This document shows, piece by piece, positions 29,381 through 38,879 of a stretch of 64,000 nucleotides of DNA. Below the pieces are notes generated by a model, which was not told where the DNA came from, made no database searches, and saw nothing but the letters and a program-made list of their open reading frames with translations. Position numbers and translations under genes: made by a program. Within the stretch, counting starts at the first letter, position 1, and every line of letters starts with the position of its first letter. The stretch comes from Streptosporangium album (GTDB lineage: Bacteria > Actinomycetota > Actinomycetes > Streptosporangiales > Streptosporangiaceae): NCBI RefSeq assembly GCF_014203795.1, contig NZ_JACHJU010000003.1, positions 62,001-126,000 of the forward strand, given 5' to 3'.

Positions 29381-29619
29381 GGTGACGTCGAGGTGGTTAC
29401 TGGCGGGTGTGTTCCTGCCTGGGTGAGCGTCCGTGTTCGGCAGGGGCGTGGAGTGTCGGTGCTCGCGAGGATCATGTGGCGGCCCCGGCCGCCCTGGCTG
29501 TGGTCGGGGCTCGCCCTCGACTGGTAGTGCGTTTTATCGGCGCGATGGTTTGCGCTTGATCTGGTGGAGCGTGACCACCCGATCCCGTGCTCAATGGAAG
29601 CTGTTCGCGGGTGTACGGC

Positions 29620-30289
29620 TCAGCGGGGAGGCGCGGCGATCTGTACGCGGCGGCTGTCGTTATCAGACAGGAACGGCGCCAGTGCCCGCCCTTCCTCGGC
29701 GACAGCGGTGCGGTCGGCTTGGGAGAAGGGGCGCAGCGGGGTGACGACCACAGTGCCCGCCTCAACGGTCCAGGTCGCGGCGGCCCGGCCGTCAAGGAGG
29801 ACCATGCGAGCGCCGGCGACGGACAGGCCGCGGTGGGCGTCGTCGATGATCCGGCCACGGTCGTGGTAGCCGAGGATCGCGTTGTCGAAGGCAGGCAAGA
29901 ACCGTACCGGGGCGGGTGTGCCCGGGTCGGGGCGCGGCGCGGCGGGGAGGTCCAGCAGTTCCCGGCCGCGCTCGTCGCGGAAGGAGACGAGCTCCTCGCG
30001 TATCGCGGCCACCGCGGCTGGGAGCCCGGCCAGGCCGCACCAGGCGCGCAGGTCGGCGGTGGCCGCGGGGCCGAAGGCGGCCAGGTAGCGCCGGACCAGC
30101 GCCTGGCCGACCGGGTCGGAGCCGTCGGGGGAGGGAGGGTCGATTTCGCGGCCCAGCCAGGTGGAGAGCAGAGCGTTGCGCACTCTCGCTTTGGTGCGCC
30201 ACAGCCCGCGCGGCGGCAGCTGCACCATAGGGATGAGGGCGGCGACCAGCATCTCGCCCAGTGCCCGTGTTCCCGGTGCCGGCCAGTGA
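29620..30289 (-). pseudogene. Winged-helix DNA-binding protein, C-terminal half
   Basis: It starts in frame with WPAPGTRALGEMLVAALIPM and continues RGLWRTKARVRN, RRYLAAFGPAATADLRAWCG, VRFLPAFDNAILGYHDRGRI, ending HRGLSVAGARMVLLDG and beyond. This is the second half of an HTH_42 (AlkZ/YcaQ-related) protein. The first half is at 32125-32561, and the two are separated by an IS with a 6-bp target duplication. Confidence 0.85.
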
Positions 30290-30506
30290 GCTAGTTCCAT
30301 CCTGTCCTCGCAGGTCGGAGGGGGTGGCCTGGCGGTGTTGAGTGTGCTCTCTCCTGGTAGACGGCTGGGATCATGGGTCTCGATCGTCCGCCGGGGGCAA
30401 ATGTGGATCTTCCGGCTTTCGTCTGCGCTGCCCGGCCTGGGGTCGTTATCGTCCGTGTCCTGGTGATCTCGCCAGGTAATCGTTGTCTTGTCGGCCGGGG
30501 GAAGCC

Positions 30507-31055
30507 ATGTCGTCACCGCTGCTGGAGCGCATCACCATGCGCCTGGTCGCGCTGGGCACGCACGCCGATCGGTTGCGCGAGCAACTGGCCGAGACCGAAG
30601 ACGAGATGGACCGGCTGCGTGTGGCCGAGCAGGTGGTCAAGGAACTCCTCGCCGACGATCCCGCCGAGCAGCTCAACGCACCCGGCGAGCCCGGCGGTGA
30701 GCCGACGCCGTTCTACCAGGTGATGCTCACCCCAGCCCAGGCAGCAGAGCAGGCCTCCCAGGGGATAGAGCTGCGCCCCATACCCGTACCCGTACCCGCG
30801 TCCGTGCCCGTGCCCGGCGGTTTGCTGATCCCGCACCGTCACCACGCTGCCGGCACTGATGAGCTGCCCGCCGACTACCAGGCGCTACTGGCCGCGGTAC
30901 GCGCCGCCGACGGCCCCCTCATCTGCAAGGCGATCTGCGCCCAGCTCAGCCTTTCCACCGAATCGGGGCAGGTCGAAGGCGTGCGGGCCAAGCTGAACCG
31001 GCTGGCCGAGCGGGGCTGGCTGCGCAAGACCCCCAGCGGCGCGTTCGCCCCCTGA
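30507..31055 (+). CDS. Accessory protein of the IS5-like element, unknown function
   Basis: 182 residues. An N-terminal coiled coil (LVALGTHADRLREQLAETED, then EMDRLRVAEQVVKELL) is followed by a proline/valine-rich linker with PIPVPVPASVPVP, and a C-terminal winged-helix-like part (AICAQLSLSTESGQVEGVRA, KLNRLAERGWL). GGGGGA precedes ATG 30507. It lies inside the IS boundaries and so moves with it. A role in regulating transposition or in target binding is possible. Confidence 0.7.
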   Translation: MSSPLLERITMRLVALGTHADRLREQLAETEDEMDRLRVAEQVVKELLADDPAEQLNAPGEPGGEPTPFYQVMLTPAQAAEQASQGIELRPIPVPVPASVPVPGGLLIPHRHHAAGTDELPADYQALLAAVRAADGPLICKAICAQLSLSTESGQVEGVRAKLNRLAERGWLRKTPSGAFAP

Positions 31056-31159
31056 CCTCGGGCGGCCCACTGCGCCCACTGCCGCTTCCCGCAGCCCCTG
31101 GCCAGGCCCTGCCCGGGTGAAACATCCCGAGCGTGTCCCCGGCGGGGGCCTGGCGGCGT

Positions 31160-32023
31160 GTGACCACAACCAAAACCACGACATCGACAACGTCGAAGGC
31201 TTCGACGTCCGCCGAAGACACGCCCTCGCCTGTCTACTCCTGCATGCTGCCGCTGTCCACCCAAACCCTCACCTTCCTGGCCGACCTGCTGCGCGCTCAT
31301 CTCAAGACCATCGGCTCGCGCTGGCGGAAACTGCCCGCCGGGAAGATCGCCACCATCGTGCTGGCCGTCTTACGCCATGACCAGCGCCTGGCCGACATGG
31401 CCGGCGCCAACAACGTCTCGGCCTCCACCGTGCGACGCTGGATGCTGGAGACCGTCGAACTGCTCGCCGCCCGCGCACCCCGCCTGGACCGCGCCCTGAA
31501 GAAGATCGCCAAAGCCGGTGGTGAGGTCGTCCTGCTGGATGGCACCCTGATCCGCACCCGCCGCCGCACCGGAGCCGACAACCGCAGGAACTACTCGGGC
31601 AAGCACAAGGCCCACGGGCTGCTCGTGGTGGCGCTCACCGACACCCGCGGCAACCTGCTGTGGGTCTCCGCCGTCCGGCCTGGTCGCGCATCGGAGATCA
31701 CCACCGCCCGGCACAACCGCCTCACCGCCCGCCTGCGCGAGGCCGGGCTGGGCGCTATCGCCGACCTCGGCTTCGTCGGCCTGGACGACGATGACGACAA
31801 TCCGGTCATCATCACCGGCCGCAAAGCCACCCGCGGCAGGCCCCTCACCCCCGCGCAAAAGCAGGTCAACCGGCTCATCAGCGCCGAACGCGCCCCCGTC
31901 GAGCACGGCTTCGCCACGTTGAAGGCCTGGCGCATCCTCACCAAGCTCCGCCTGGACGCCATCCACGTCACCAAGCTGCTCCGCGCGCTGATGGTCCTGG
32001 CCATCACCGAACACACCCGCTGA
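31160..32023 (+). CDS. IS5-family transposase (DDE_Tnp_4 type)
   Basis: 287 residues from GTG 31160; ATG 31244 (MLPLSTQTL) is an alternative. Catalytic regions are EVVLLDGTLIRTRRR (first Asp), AIADLGFVGLDDD (second Asp) and AERAPVEHGFATLKAWRI (Glu). Distantly related to the transposase at 16062. It looks intact. Confidence 0.9.
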   Translation: MTTTKTTTSTTSKASTSAEDTPSPVYSCMLPLSTQTLTFLADLLRAHLKTIGSRWRKLPAGKIATIVLAVLRHDQRLADMAGANNVSASTVRRWMLETVELLAARAPRLDRALKKIAKAGGEVVLLDGTLIRTRRRTGADNRRNYSGKHKAHGLLVVALTDTRGNLLWVSAVRPGRASEITTARHNRLTARLREAGLGAIADLGFVGLDDDDDNPVIITGRKATRGRPLTPAQKQVNRLISAERAPVEHGFATLKAWRILTKLRLDAIHVTKLLRALMVLAITEHTR

Positions 32024-32124
32024 CCGATGATCACCCACCATGATCAGTACCCACCACCAGCCAGAGCATGCCCTCAACGGATCACACCAGGCCCCTGACC
32101 AGCAACTTCAAGTTGGAACGATCT

Positions 32125-32561
32125 CAGTGATCGGCAAGCGTTCGCGCGAGCTCGGCCATCGAGCGGGGCTCGTTGTCGGCCATCATCTCCCGGCCCGCCG
32201 CCGCGAGCTCGTCGAGGTCAACCCCGGCGAGCTCGCGGCGGTAGGTTCCGAGTACCCGTTGACGCAGCATGGTGTCGTGACGGGCGCGCCAGGCAAGGGT
32301 GTCCTCGGCGGTGAGGAGGTGGACGGTGCGGCGCATGAGGTGGGTCCGCACGACGCCCCGCCGTACCAGAAGATCCGAGAGCACCGCCGGGTCGAACGCG
32401 CGCAGCCGCGACCAGAGCCCGACGAACGGTTCCTGCGGCTCCTGCGCCTGCAGGCCGCACAGGTGCGCGACGGCGTCGCGCACTGGCAGGTCGACGCGAT
32501 CGAGTAGCAACTGCCTGGCCAGCGTCGCGCGGTTGAGCGCCCGGGTATCAAGAACGGTCAC
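32125..32561 (-). pseudogene. Winged-helix DNA-binding protein, N-terminal half
   Basis: From GTG 32561: TVLDTRALNRATLARQLLLD, VAHLCGLQAQEPQEPFVGLW, VVRTHLMRRTVHLLTAEDTL, then MAELARTLADH and the IS. The family uses tandem winged helices to bind DNA; relatives such as AlkZ are DNA glycosylases. The start overlaps the aldo-keto reductase stop (GTGA), so the two genes were an operon. Confidence 0.85.
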
Positions 32562-33484
32562 GCCGCGGCACGCTCGTCGGCTGATCGCCGGCGCAGAGCC
32601 GTGCGGGTGATGGCCGGCGGGGTGTACGACACGTCGGTGCGGGGACCGATGATGGCCGAGGTGACGCCCGGGTGGGCGACGGCGAAAGCCATCGCCAGGT
32701 GGGTCAGTGAGAGACCGGCCTCCTCAGCCAAGGGCATGAGCTGCTCGACGGCGTCGAGTTTGCGTTCGTCGGTCAGGTGCTTGGGCACCCAGTTCATCCG
32801 CGCGTTCCGCGGCTCGGGCTGACCCTTGCGGTAGCGGCCGGTGAGCAGGCCCATCGCCAGCGGGCTCCACACCAGCGTGCCCATGCCGTAGCGCTGGCAG
32901 GCGGGCAGGACCTCGCGCTCGATGCCGCGGTTGAGGATGGAGTATGTGGGCTGCTCGGTGCGGAAGCGCTGCAGGCCGCACCGGCCGGTGACCCACTGCG
33001 CCTCGACGATCTCCGACACTAGGGCGTTTGAGGATCCGATGGCGCGTACCTTCCCGCTGCGGACCAGGTCGGTCAGGGCCGACAGCGTCTCCTCGATGTC
33101 GGTCCGTGGGTCGGGGTGGTGGATCTGGTACAGGTCGATGTGGTCGGTCTGCAGCCGCCGCAACGAGTGCTCGACCGCGGTGATGATCCAGCGCCGTGAG
33201 CTGCCCCCGCGGTTGGGGTCCTCCCCCATTGAGCCGTTGACCTTGGTGGCCAGCACGATGGTGTCGCGTCGGCCCTTCAGTGCCCTGCCGACGATCTCCT
33301 CGGACTTCCCGCGAGGTCCGTACACGTCGGCGGTGTCGACGAAGTTGATCCCCATCTCCAGTGCCTGGTGGATGATCCGGACGCAGTCATCCTCGTCGGT
33401 GTTGCCGGCCTGTCCGAACATCATGGTGCCCAGGCAGTACGGGCTGACTTGGATCCCGGTCCGTCCCAGCTCGCGCAGTTTCAC
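32558..33484 (-). CDS. Aldo-keto reductase, with a shortened C-terminal region
   Basis: 308 residues with the AKR tetrad: Asp and Tyr in FVDTADVYG, Lys in VLATKVNG, His in YQIHHPDP. The NADPH phosphate loop region AIIGPRT is followed at once by DVSYTPPAITRTALRRR. In the family a helix of about 30 residues normally sits between GPRT and the (PPG)TDVSY segment, so a deletion between two Pro/Gly-Thr sequences appears to have removed part of the cofactor-binding end. GTG 33484 start. Confidence 0.85.
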   Translation of the reverse strand: MKLRELGRTGIQVSPYCLGTMMFGQAGNTDEDDCVRIIHQALEMGINFVDTADVYGPRGKSEEIVGRALKGRRDTIVLATKVNGSMGEDPNRGGSSRRWIITAVEHSLRRLQTDHIDLYQIHHPDPRTDIEETLSALTDLVRSGKVRAIGSSNALVSEIVEAQWVTGRCGLQRFRTEQPTYSILNRGIEREVLPACQRYGMGTLVWSPLAMGLLTGRYRKGQPEPRNARMNWVPKHLTDERKLDAVEQLMPLAEEAGLSLTHLAMAFAVAHPGVTSAIIGPRTDVSYTPPAITRTALRRRSADERAAA

Positions 33485-33553
33485 TGCTACGTCCTTGCCT
33501 TTCGAGTCTCGTGTTGGCCGGGTAGCGGATGCCCGCCACCCGACCTGTGGTGG

Positions 33554-33979
33554 TCAGGACGCGTCGTACTCGCTGATGACGTCGAGGACCCAGGTGATGC
33601 CGAACCGGTCCTTCAGCATCCCGTACAGGGGCGCCCACGGCGCGGGTCCCAGCGGCTGCAGGATGGTCGCGCCGTCGGTGAGCTTCTCCCAGTACGCGGT
33701 GACCTCCTCGGTCGCTTCACCGCGCACCGAGACGAAGAACGCGTTCTCTCCCTGGTTCCACGGCAGGCGCGAGGGCACGTCGTAGGCCATCACGCGAAAA
33801 CCGTTGTCTGCGGCGACCTGGCCCCACATCACCTGGTCGGCCTCGGACGGCTCCTGGACGTTCCCGGCGTCCTTGTAGGTGACCATGGCCACATCCCCGC
33901 CGAACACGGACCGGTAGAACGTGAGTGCCGCGCGGGCGTCACCTCGAAAGTTCAGGTGGGTTACAGCGTTCACGGACAT
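33554..33979 (-). CDS. VOC/PhnB-like protein
   Basis: 141 residues. HLNFRGDARAALTFYRSVFG at the N-terminus and FGITWVLDV at the end identify the PhnB/YjdN-type VOC fold. AGGAG lies 6 nt before ATG 33979. It is divergent from the WYL regulator, whose start is 94 bp away, and probably is its target. Substrate unknown. Confidence 0.88.
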   Translation of the reverse strand: MSVNAVTHLNFRGDARAALTFYRSVFGGDVAMVTYKDAGNVQEPSEADQVMWGQVAADNGFRVMAYDVPSRLPWNQGENAFFVSVRGEATEEVTAYWEKLTDGATILQPLGPAPWAPLYGMLKDRFGITWVLDVISEYDAS

Positions 33980-34073
33980 GTTGGGCTCCTTGCCTGTCGA
34001 TTTGTCGCTTGGCCTGCTCGATGAGCACAGTCGCAGAGGAAGCGGCCAGGTTGTGTCCGCTTCTTTGGGTAAT

Positions 34074-35090
34074 ATGGGGATTGTGCAAAAGACTTCAGCG
34101 CGCCTGCTGTCGTTGCTCTCGCTGCTCCAGACGCGCCGGGACTGGCCGGGGGCGTTGCTGGCCGAACGACTGGACATCAGCCCGCGCACCGTGCGCCGCG
34201 ATGTCGACCGCCTGCGCGAGCTCGGTTACCCCATCGTGGCCGTCAAAGGTCCCGACGGCGGGTACCGGCTTGAGGCCGGTACGGAGCTGCCCCCGTTGCT
34301 GTTCGACGACGAGCAGGCCGTCGCCCTTGCCGTCGCACTCCAGATCGCTGTCACCACTGGTGCCGGCATCGAAGAGGCAGCGGCACGCGCGCTGACCACC
34401 ATCCGGCAGGTCATGCCTGCCCGGCTGCGCCACCGGATCGACACCCTCCAGGTCACCGCCATCGAGCGGCCCGTGAACCGGCCGAACCCACAGGTCGACA
34501 GCGGCGTGCTCACGGCGCTCAGCGCCGCCGTCCGCGCCCGTGAGGTGCTGCGCTTCGACTACACACCCGAAACCCCGCCGGGAGGTACCGACGACGATCG
34601 CACCGAGCCCCCTCCGCGCCGCGTGCAGCCTCACCACCTCGTCACCTGGGGCGGGCGCTGGTACCTCGTCGCCTGGGACCTCGACCGCGAGGACTGGCGT
34701 ACCTTTCGCGCCGATCGGATCACCCCGCGTACCCCCACAGGACCGCGCTTCACCCTGCGCGAGCTGCCCGAAGGTGATGTGGCCTCGTTCGTGGCCAGCA
34801 GGTTTCGGGGCTCCGACGGCTCGGGCGACTGGCCCTGCCGCGGCGAGGTGATCCTCGACCTGCCCGCCGCCGTCGTGTCTCGCTACACCCGCGAGGGAGT
34901 CGTCGAGGAACTCGGCCCGAACCGCTGCAGGCTCGTCCTGGGCTCGTGGTCATGGCCCGGCCTGGCGGCCGCCATCGGCAGGTTCGACGCCGACATCGAG
35001 GTCATCGGGCCGACTGAGCTCAAGGACGCCTTCGCGCACCTGGCCCGCCGCTACGCCATCGCCGCAACCGACCCGCCCCCGACCCAATGA
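34074..35090 (+). CDS. WYL-domain transcriptional regulator
   Basis: 338 residues. An N-terminal DeoR-type winged HTH (LAERLDISPRTVRRDVDRLR at about 29-48), then GPDGGYRLEAG, and a WYL domain from about 140 (RRVQPHHLVTWGGRWYLVAW, DREDWRTFRADRI). A C-terminal WCX-like region closes the protein. ATG 34074 has no ribosome site, and an upstream TAATAT overlaps it, so the transcript may be leaderless. Probably controls the divergent VOC gene. Confidence 0.88.
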   Translation: MGIVQKTSARLLSLLSLLQTRRDWPGALLAERLDISPRTVRRDVDRLRELGYPIVAVKGPDGGYRLEAGTELPPLLFDDEQAVALAVALQIAVTTGAGIEEAAARALTTIRQVMPARLRHRIDTLQVTAIERPVNRPNPQVDSGVLTALSAAVRAREVLRFDYTPETPPGGTDDDRTEPPPRRVQPHHLVTWGGRWYLVAWDLDREDWRTFRADRITPRTPTGPRFTLRELPEGDVASFVASRFRGSDGSGDWPCRGEVILDLPAAVVSRYTREGVVEELGPNRCRLVLGSWSWPGLAAAIGRFDADIEVIGPTELKDAFAHLARRYAIAATDPPPTQ

Positions 35091-35286
35091 GCCAAGCGCA
35101 CCTCGACCACGGTTCCAGGCTGATCATGCCCTCGTATGTACGTGATAACAGTTCCTTATCCGGTACATGCCGCCGAGCTGGACGGCGTTGACCTGCGAGG
35201 GCGCCGAGACGGCGATCGCACGACCCAAGCACGCTATCCGGTACATCGAGATCGGTTGTGGGTTCTGGGAGTATGTGGGCTGGACC

Positions 35287-36958
35287 CCTCAACTTGCGAT
35301 TTAAGCAGGTCCGGGTGTTGGTGCAGTCTGGGGCAGATAGCGGCCGATAGTAGGACTATTGCGACATGGCGGGATGCACCGGAATGTAACCGTCGTGGTA
35401 CGGCGTGTCGCGCCCAAGAGAGCGGCCACCATCTCCATCTTCGGTGTTGTCAAGACGCCGGAGACCCGAGAGGTGGCCGCAGATGCCGACTATCGCAGCA
35501 GCGCGCGAGGTGACGGAGCACATTGGGGCATCCGGTCGGTCACATCTTCGTCCCCTGATCGATTTCCGGGCCGGCCTCCACCGGCTCTTGTGGCGCCGGG
35601 CGGACGCGTTGTTCGAGCTCACCGATGCGTTGCTGTGCGCGCAGGGGCCGGTGCGCTCGCCGGTGGAGTTGTCGATGGAGCCGGAGTTCCGCCGCGGGCA
35701 CGGCTCGGTCTACGCCGCTTTGGATCAGGGCCGGATCGACGCGGGCGGGCTGCGGCGCCTGCTGCTCGGGGTGTCTGCCGCGGCCCGGCCGGGCGAGCCG
35801 TTGATGTTCGCGCTGGACATCACGCCGGACGCGCGGCCCGACGCCGAATATGCCGACGAGCGGGTGATGGTGCAGGTACGCGGCAAGGGCGGCGACAAGT
35901 TCCTGCCCGGCTGGCCCTACAGCCTGCTGGTGGGTGTGCAGTGGGGAGACTCCTCATGGGTGGACCCGATCGAGGCGCGCCGGCTGCGGCCGAGCCAGGA
36001 GCACACCGATGTCACCATCGAGCAGATCACCGGCCTGCTGGCGGACCTGGAGTCGACCGGCCGGCTCACCGGGGGCGATCCGCCGCCGCTGATCATGCTG
36101 GACGCCGGGAACTACGCCACCGACATCTCCCACGCGCTGACCGGTCGGCACGTTCAGGTCCTGGTTCGGCTGCGCGCCACCCGCGTCTTCTACGCCGACC
36201 CCGAACCCCGGCGACCTGGCGAAATGGGCGCGGGTAAGCGTCACGGCCAGGAGTTCTCCTGCTCGGATGCGGCCAAGCGGTATGCCCCGGACATCGACCT
36301 GGCCGCAGGATCGGCCCGGTACGGCACCGTGAGGGTACGCGCGTGGAAGGGCCTGCATCAAAAGCTCACCCGCACCGGTCGCTGGGCCGGTCACCCCGCC
36401 GATGAGCGGCTGCCCATCGTGCGCGGTACCGTCCTGCAGATCGTCGTGGACCGGCTGCCCGACGGCCGCAAGCCCACCAAAGATCTCTGGCTGTGGCATG
36501 CCGGGCCCGTCGAGGTCGATCTGGATCTGGTGGATCTGCTGTGGAAGGCCTACCTGCGTCGCTTCGACCAAGAGCATTTCCACCGGTTCGCCAAGGTCTA
36601 CCTGGGCATGGCCCGCGCCCACCTTTCCTCCGCGCAGGCCACCGACCGCTGGATGCATCTGATCATGGCCGCCTACGCCCAACTCCGGCTGGCCAGCCCG
36701 CACGTCGATGACCTGCGCCGCCCCTGGCATCCACGCCCCGAACCGGGAAGGCCGCTCAGCCCGTACCGGGTCCGCCTCGGCTTTCGCCGTCTCCGTGCGA
36801 AATTGGGGACGCCCGCCGGCTCGCCGAAACTCACCCGACCCGGACCCGGACGCCCAAAAGGATCAAGGAACCGGCCGAAGGACAAGCGTCCGCCCTACCG
36901 AAAGACCGTAACGACCGGCAACGAACACCGAGAGTGACGTTAAATCGCAAGCTCAAGG
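35287..36958 (+). mobile_element. IS701-like insertion sequence
   Basis: CCCTCAACTTGCGATTTAA on the left (35287 onward) matches the reverse complement of the right end, CCCTTGAGCTTGCGATTTAA, with few mismatches. One transposase gene. The right end abuts the left end of MITE copy C, so one inserted at the edge of the other. The 35091-35286 gap to its left has a repeated TATCCGGTACAT but no gene. Confidence 0.75.
35483..36937 (+). CDS. IS701-like transposase
   Basis: 484 residues from ATG 35483 with AGAGG about 10 nt upstream. Features: FALDITPDARPDAEYADERV, LIMLDAGNYATDISHAL (Asp), and RFDQEHFHRFAKVYLGMARA (Glu helix). It closes with a basic GRPKGSRNRPKDKRPPY tail. Length and motifs fit actinomycete transposases related to IS701. 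Apparently intact. Confidence 0.85.
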   Translation: MPTIAAAREVTEHIGASGRSHLRPLIDFRAGLHRLLWRRADALFELTDALLCAQGPVRSPVELSMEPEFRRGHGSVYAALDQGRIDAGGLRRLLLGVSAAARPGEPLMFALDITPDARPDAEYADERVMVQVRGKGGDKFLPGWPYSLLVGVQWGDSSWVDPIEARRLRPSQEHTDVTIEQITGLLADLESTGRLTGGDPPPLIMLDAGNYATDISHALTGRHVQVLVRLRATRVFYADPEPRRPGEMGAGKRHGQEFSCSDAAKRYAPDIDLAAGSARYGTVRVRAWKGLHQKLTRTGRWAGHPADERLPIVRGTVLQIVVDRLPDGRKPTKDLWLWHAGPVEVDLDLVDLLWKAYLRRFDQEHFHRFAKVYLGMARAHLSSAQATDRWMHLIMAAYAQLRLASPHVDDLRRPWHPRPEPGRPLSPYRVRLGFRRLRAKLGTPAGSPKLTRPGPGRPKGSRNRPKDKRPPYRKTVTTGNEHRE

Positions 36959-37091
36959 GTCCCGGTATTAACGGCGCAAGAAACAACGGATATGCAGGTC
37001 AGCGGTCCGTTTCCAGACGGCGCTCGAAGCCCTTTACGGGGGCTTCGACCTGCAGATCCGTCGAAAATTTCCCCAGTACTACCGGGACCCC
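36957..37091. repeat. MITE family 1, copy C (about 135 bp)
   Basis: It begins GGGTCCCGGTATTAACGGC and ends AGTACTACCGGGACCCC at 37091. It shares the internal AACGGATATGCAGGTCAG with copy A. It cuts a DUF6624 gene on its right. Confidence 0.85.
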
Positions 37092-37225
37092 AGGAGATAC
37101 GCCCACTCGGACGGCGTGGCCTGGCCCGCCTCGACAGCGGCCTTCAGGAGCGGCAGACAACTGCGCTGAAACTCCGGATCCTGGTCGGCGTGCTGGGCCA
37201 GGATCCACGCGGCGTGTGCGGCTGA
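37092..37225 (-). pseudogene. DUF6624 fragment
   Basis: Minus-strand translation reads AAHAAWILAQHADQDPEFQR then CLPLLKAAVEAGQATPSEWA and YLL, the C-terminal core of DUF6624 proteins. The end is removed by MITE copy C and the beginning by the Tn3 fragment. No intact reading frame remains. Confidence 0.7.
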
Positions 37226-37261
37226 GAGGCCGAGATCATTCCGGACGATCCGGACGCCCTT

Positions 37262-38710
37262 TTGGCTGACCACACGCGCGCCCTGGACGCGGCCTATCGG
37301 GAAGTCGGCGGCCGGCTGGACGCCAACACCGAGGTGCGAATCGACGACGCCGGAAAGATCCACCTGACCGGAGTGAAGGCCGTGGAGGAACCACCGTCGC
37401 TGGTCGACCTGCGAGGCCGCACCGCGGCGATGCTGCCGCGCGTGGACCTGCCCCAGGTCATCTTGGAGGTGATGACCTGGGAACCACAGCTGGTGGAGGC
37501 GTTCACCGCGGTGTCGGGCGGACGGTCCAGGCTGGAAGACCTGCCAACCTCGATCGCGGCGTGCCTGGCCACGCACTCCATGAACGTCGGGTATCGGCCG
37601 ATCGCCAAGGCCGGCGTGCCCGCCCTGGAACGCTCACGTTTGTCACACGTCTTCCAGAACTACTTCCGGCCCGAGACGCTCAGCCTGGCCAACCCGCCGC
37701 TGGTCGCCTGGCAGGCCGGATTACCACTCGCGCAGGCGTGGGGCGGCGGCATGATCGCCGCGGTCGACGGGATGCGGTTCGTGGTCCCCATCCCAGCAGC
37801 CTTCGCCCGCCCCAACCGCAAATTCTTCGGCTCGAAACGTGGCATGACCTGGCTCAACGCCATTAACGATCAAGGAATCGGGCGTGGCGCGAAAATCGTG
37901 TCCGGGACGGTCCGCGACTCCCTGCACATGGTCGACGTCATCTTCGGGCTGGACGGCGGAGATTTGCCCGAAATCGTCGTTTCCGACACCGGATCGTATA
38001 GCGACCTGACCTTCGGCCTGCTGGAACTGCTGAACATCTCCTACCGGCCCGCGCTGGCGGACCTGCCCGATCAGAAGGGCTGGCGGATCGACCCCGGCGC
38101 CGACTACGGGCCGCTGAGCACCTTCGCCCGCGGGAGGATCGACCTGCGCAAGATCCGCCGGATGTGGCCCGACATCCTGAGGGTCGTCGCCTCGATCTAC
38201 ACCGGCACCGTCCGCGCCTACGACGTGGTGACCATGCTGCAGCGCGACGGCCACCCGACCGCACTCGGCGAGGCGATCGCCACCTATGGAAGGATCTTCA
38301 AATCCCTCCATATCCTCGCCTACATCGACGTGGACGAGACCTATCGGCGCGACATCAAGCACATCCGCAACCTGCAGGAGGGCCGCCACGCCCTGGCCCG
38401 CAAGATCTGCCACGGCAAGAAGGGCGAGCTCTACCACCGCTATGAACGTGGGCTTGAGAACCAGCTCGGCGTCCTCGGGCTTGTTCTGAATTGTGTCGTT
38501 CTATGGACGACCGTCTACCTGGATGCGGCCGTCCGTCAGCTGAAGGCGCAGGGCTATCCAGTTCGCGAGGAGGACATGGCCCGGCTATCGCCTTTCGTCA
38601 GCCGGCACCTCGGCGTGCACGGCGCCTACAACTTCCTGCTTCCCGACCTGGCCCCCGGCACCATCCGCGACCTGCGCGATCCGGACGGCGCCGAAGACGA
38701 CGAGATCTGA
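37262..38710 (+). pseudogene. Tn3-family transposase, C-terminal half
   Basis: 482 codons of the Tn3 DDE domain: VLEVMTWEPQLVEAFTAVSG, SRLSHVFQNYFRPETLSLAN, GGGMIAAVDGMRFVVPIPAA (Asp), EIVVSDTGSYSDLTFGLLEL (Asp), and GRHALARKICHGKKGELYHR (Glu region nearby). The N-terminal 500 or so residues are missing. The first open codons follow the DUF6624 debris directly. Without the DNA-binding half it cannot transpose alone. Confidence 0.85.
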
Positions 38711-38879
38711 CCGTCACCCTGGCGGGCGGGCTTCGATCACCCGGTCTGGTTCCTCTGACCAGGCGATGTCTCCGGACAGGGTGTGCCTTCACAGTGCTCG
38801 CGGCGACATCTGTCACGCGGGTTCGGTGCGGCCCCGCCGCCCCGGTGGGCGGAGGGGCCGTGACCTGCTGGGAACCGAT

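Larger units (their letters stand above)
30290..32124 (+). mobile_element. Two-gene IS5-superfamily element (1835 bp)
   Basis: CAGTGA at 30284-30289 and again at 32125-32130 is the target duplication. Removing the element and one copy restores the winged-helix reading frame across LADH-WPAPG. Short GTTCCA sequences near both ends are in inverted orientation. It carries a non-transposase gene (30507-31055) and a transposase gene (31160-32023). Confidence 0.85.

Noticed and set aside
35091..35286. Repeated TATCCGGTACAT as a transposon end or operator
   Set aside because: Only two copies, same orientation, 79 bp apart, with no associated gene. Not enough to call.
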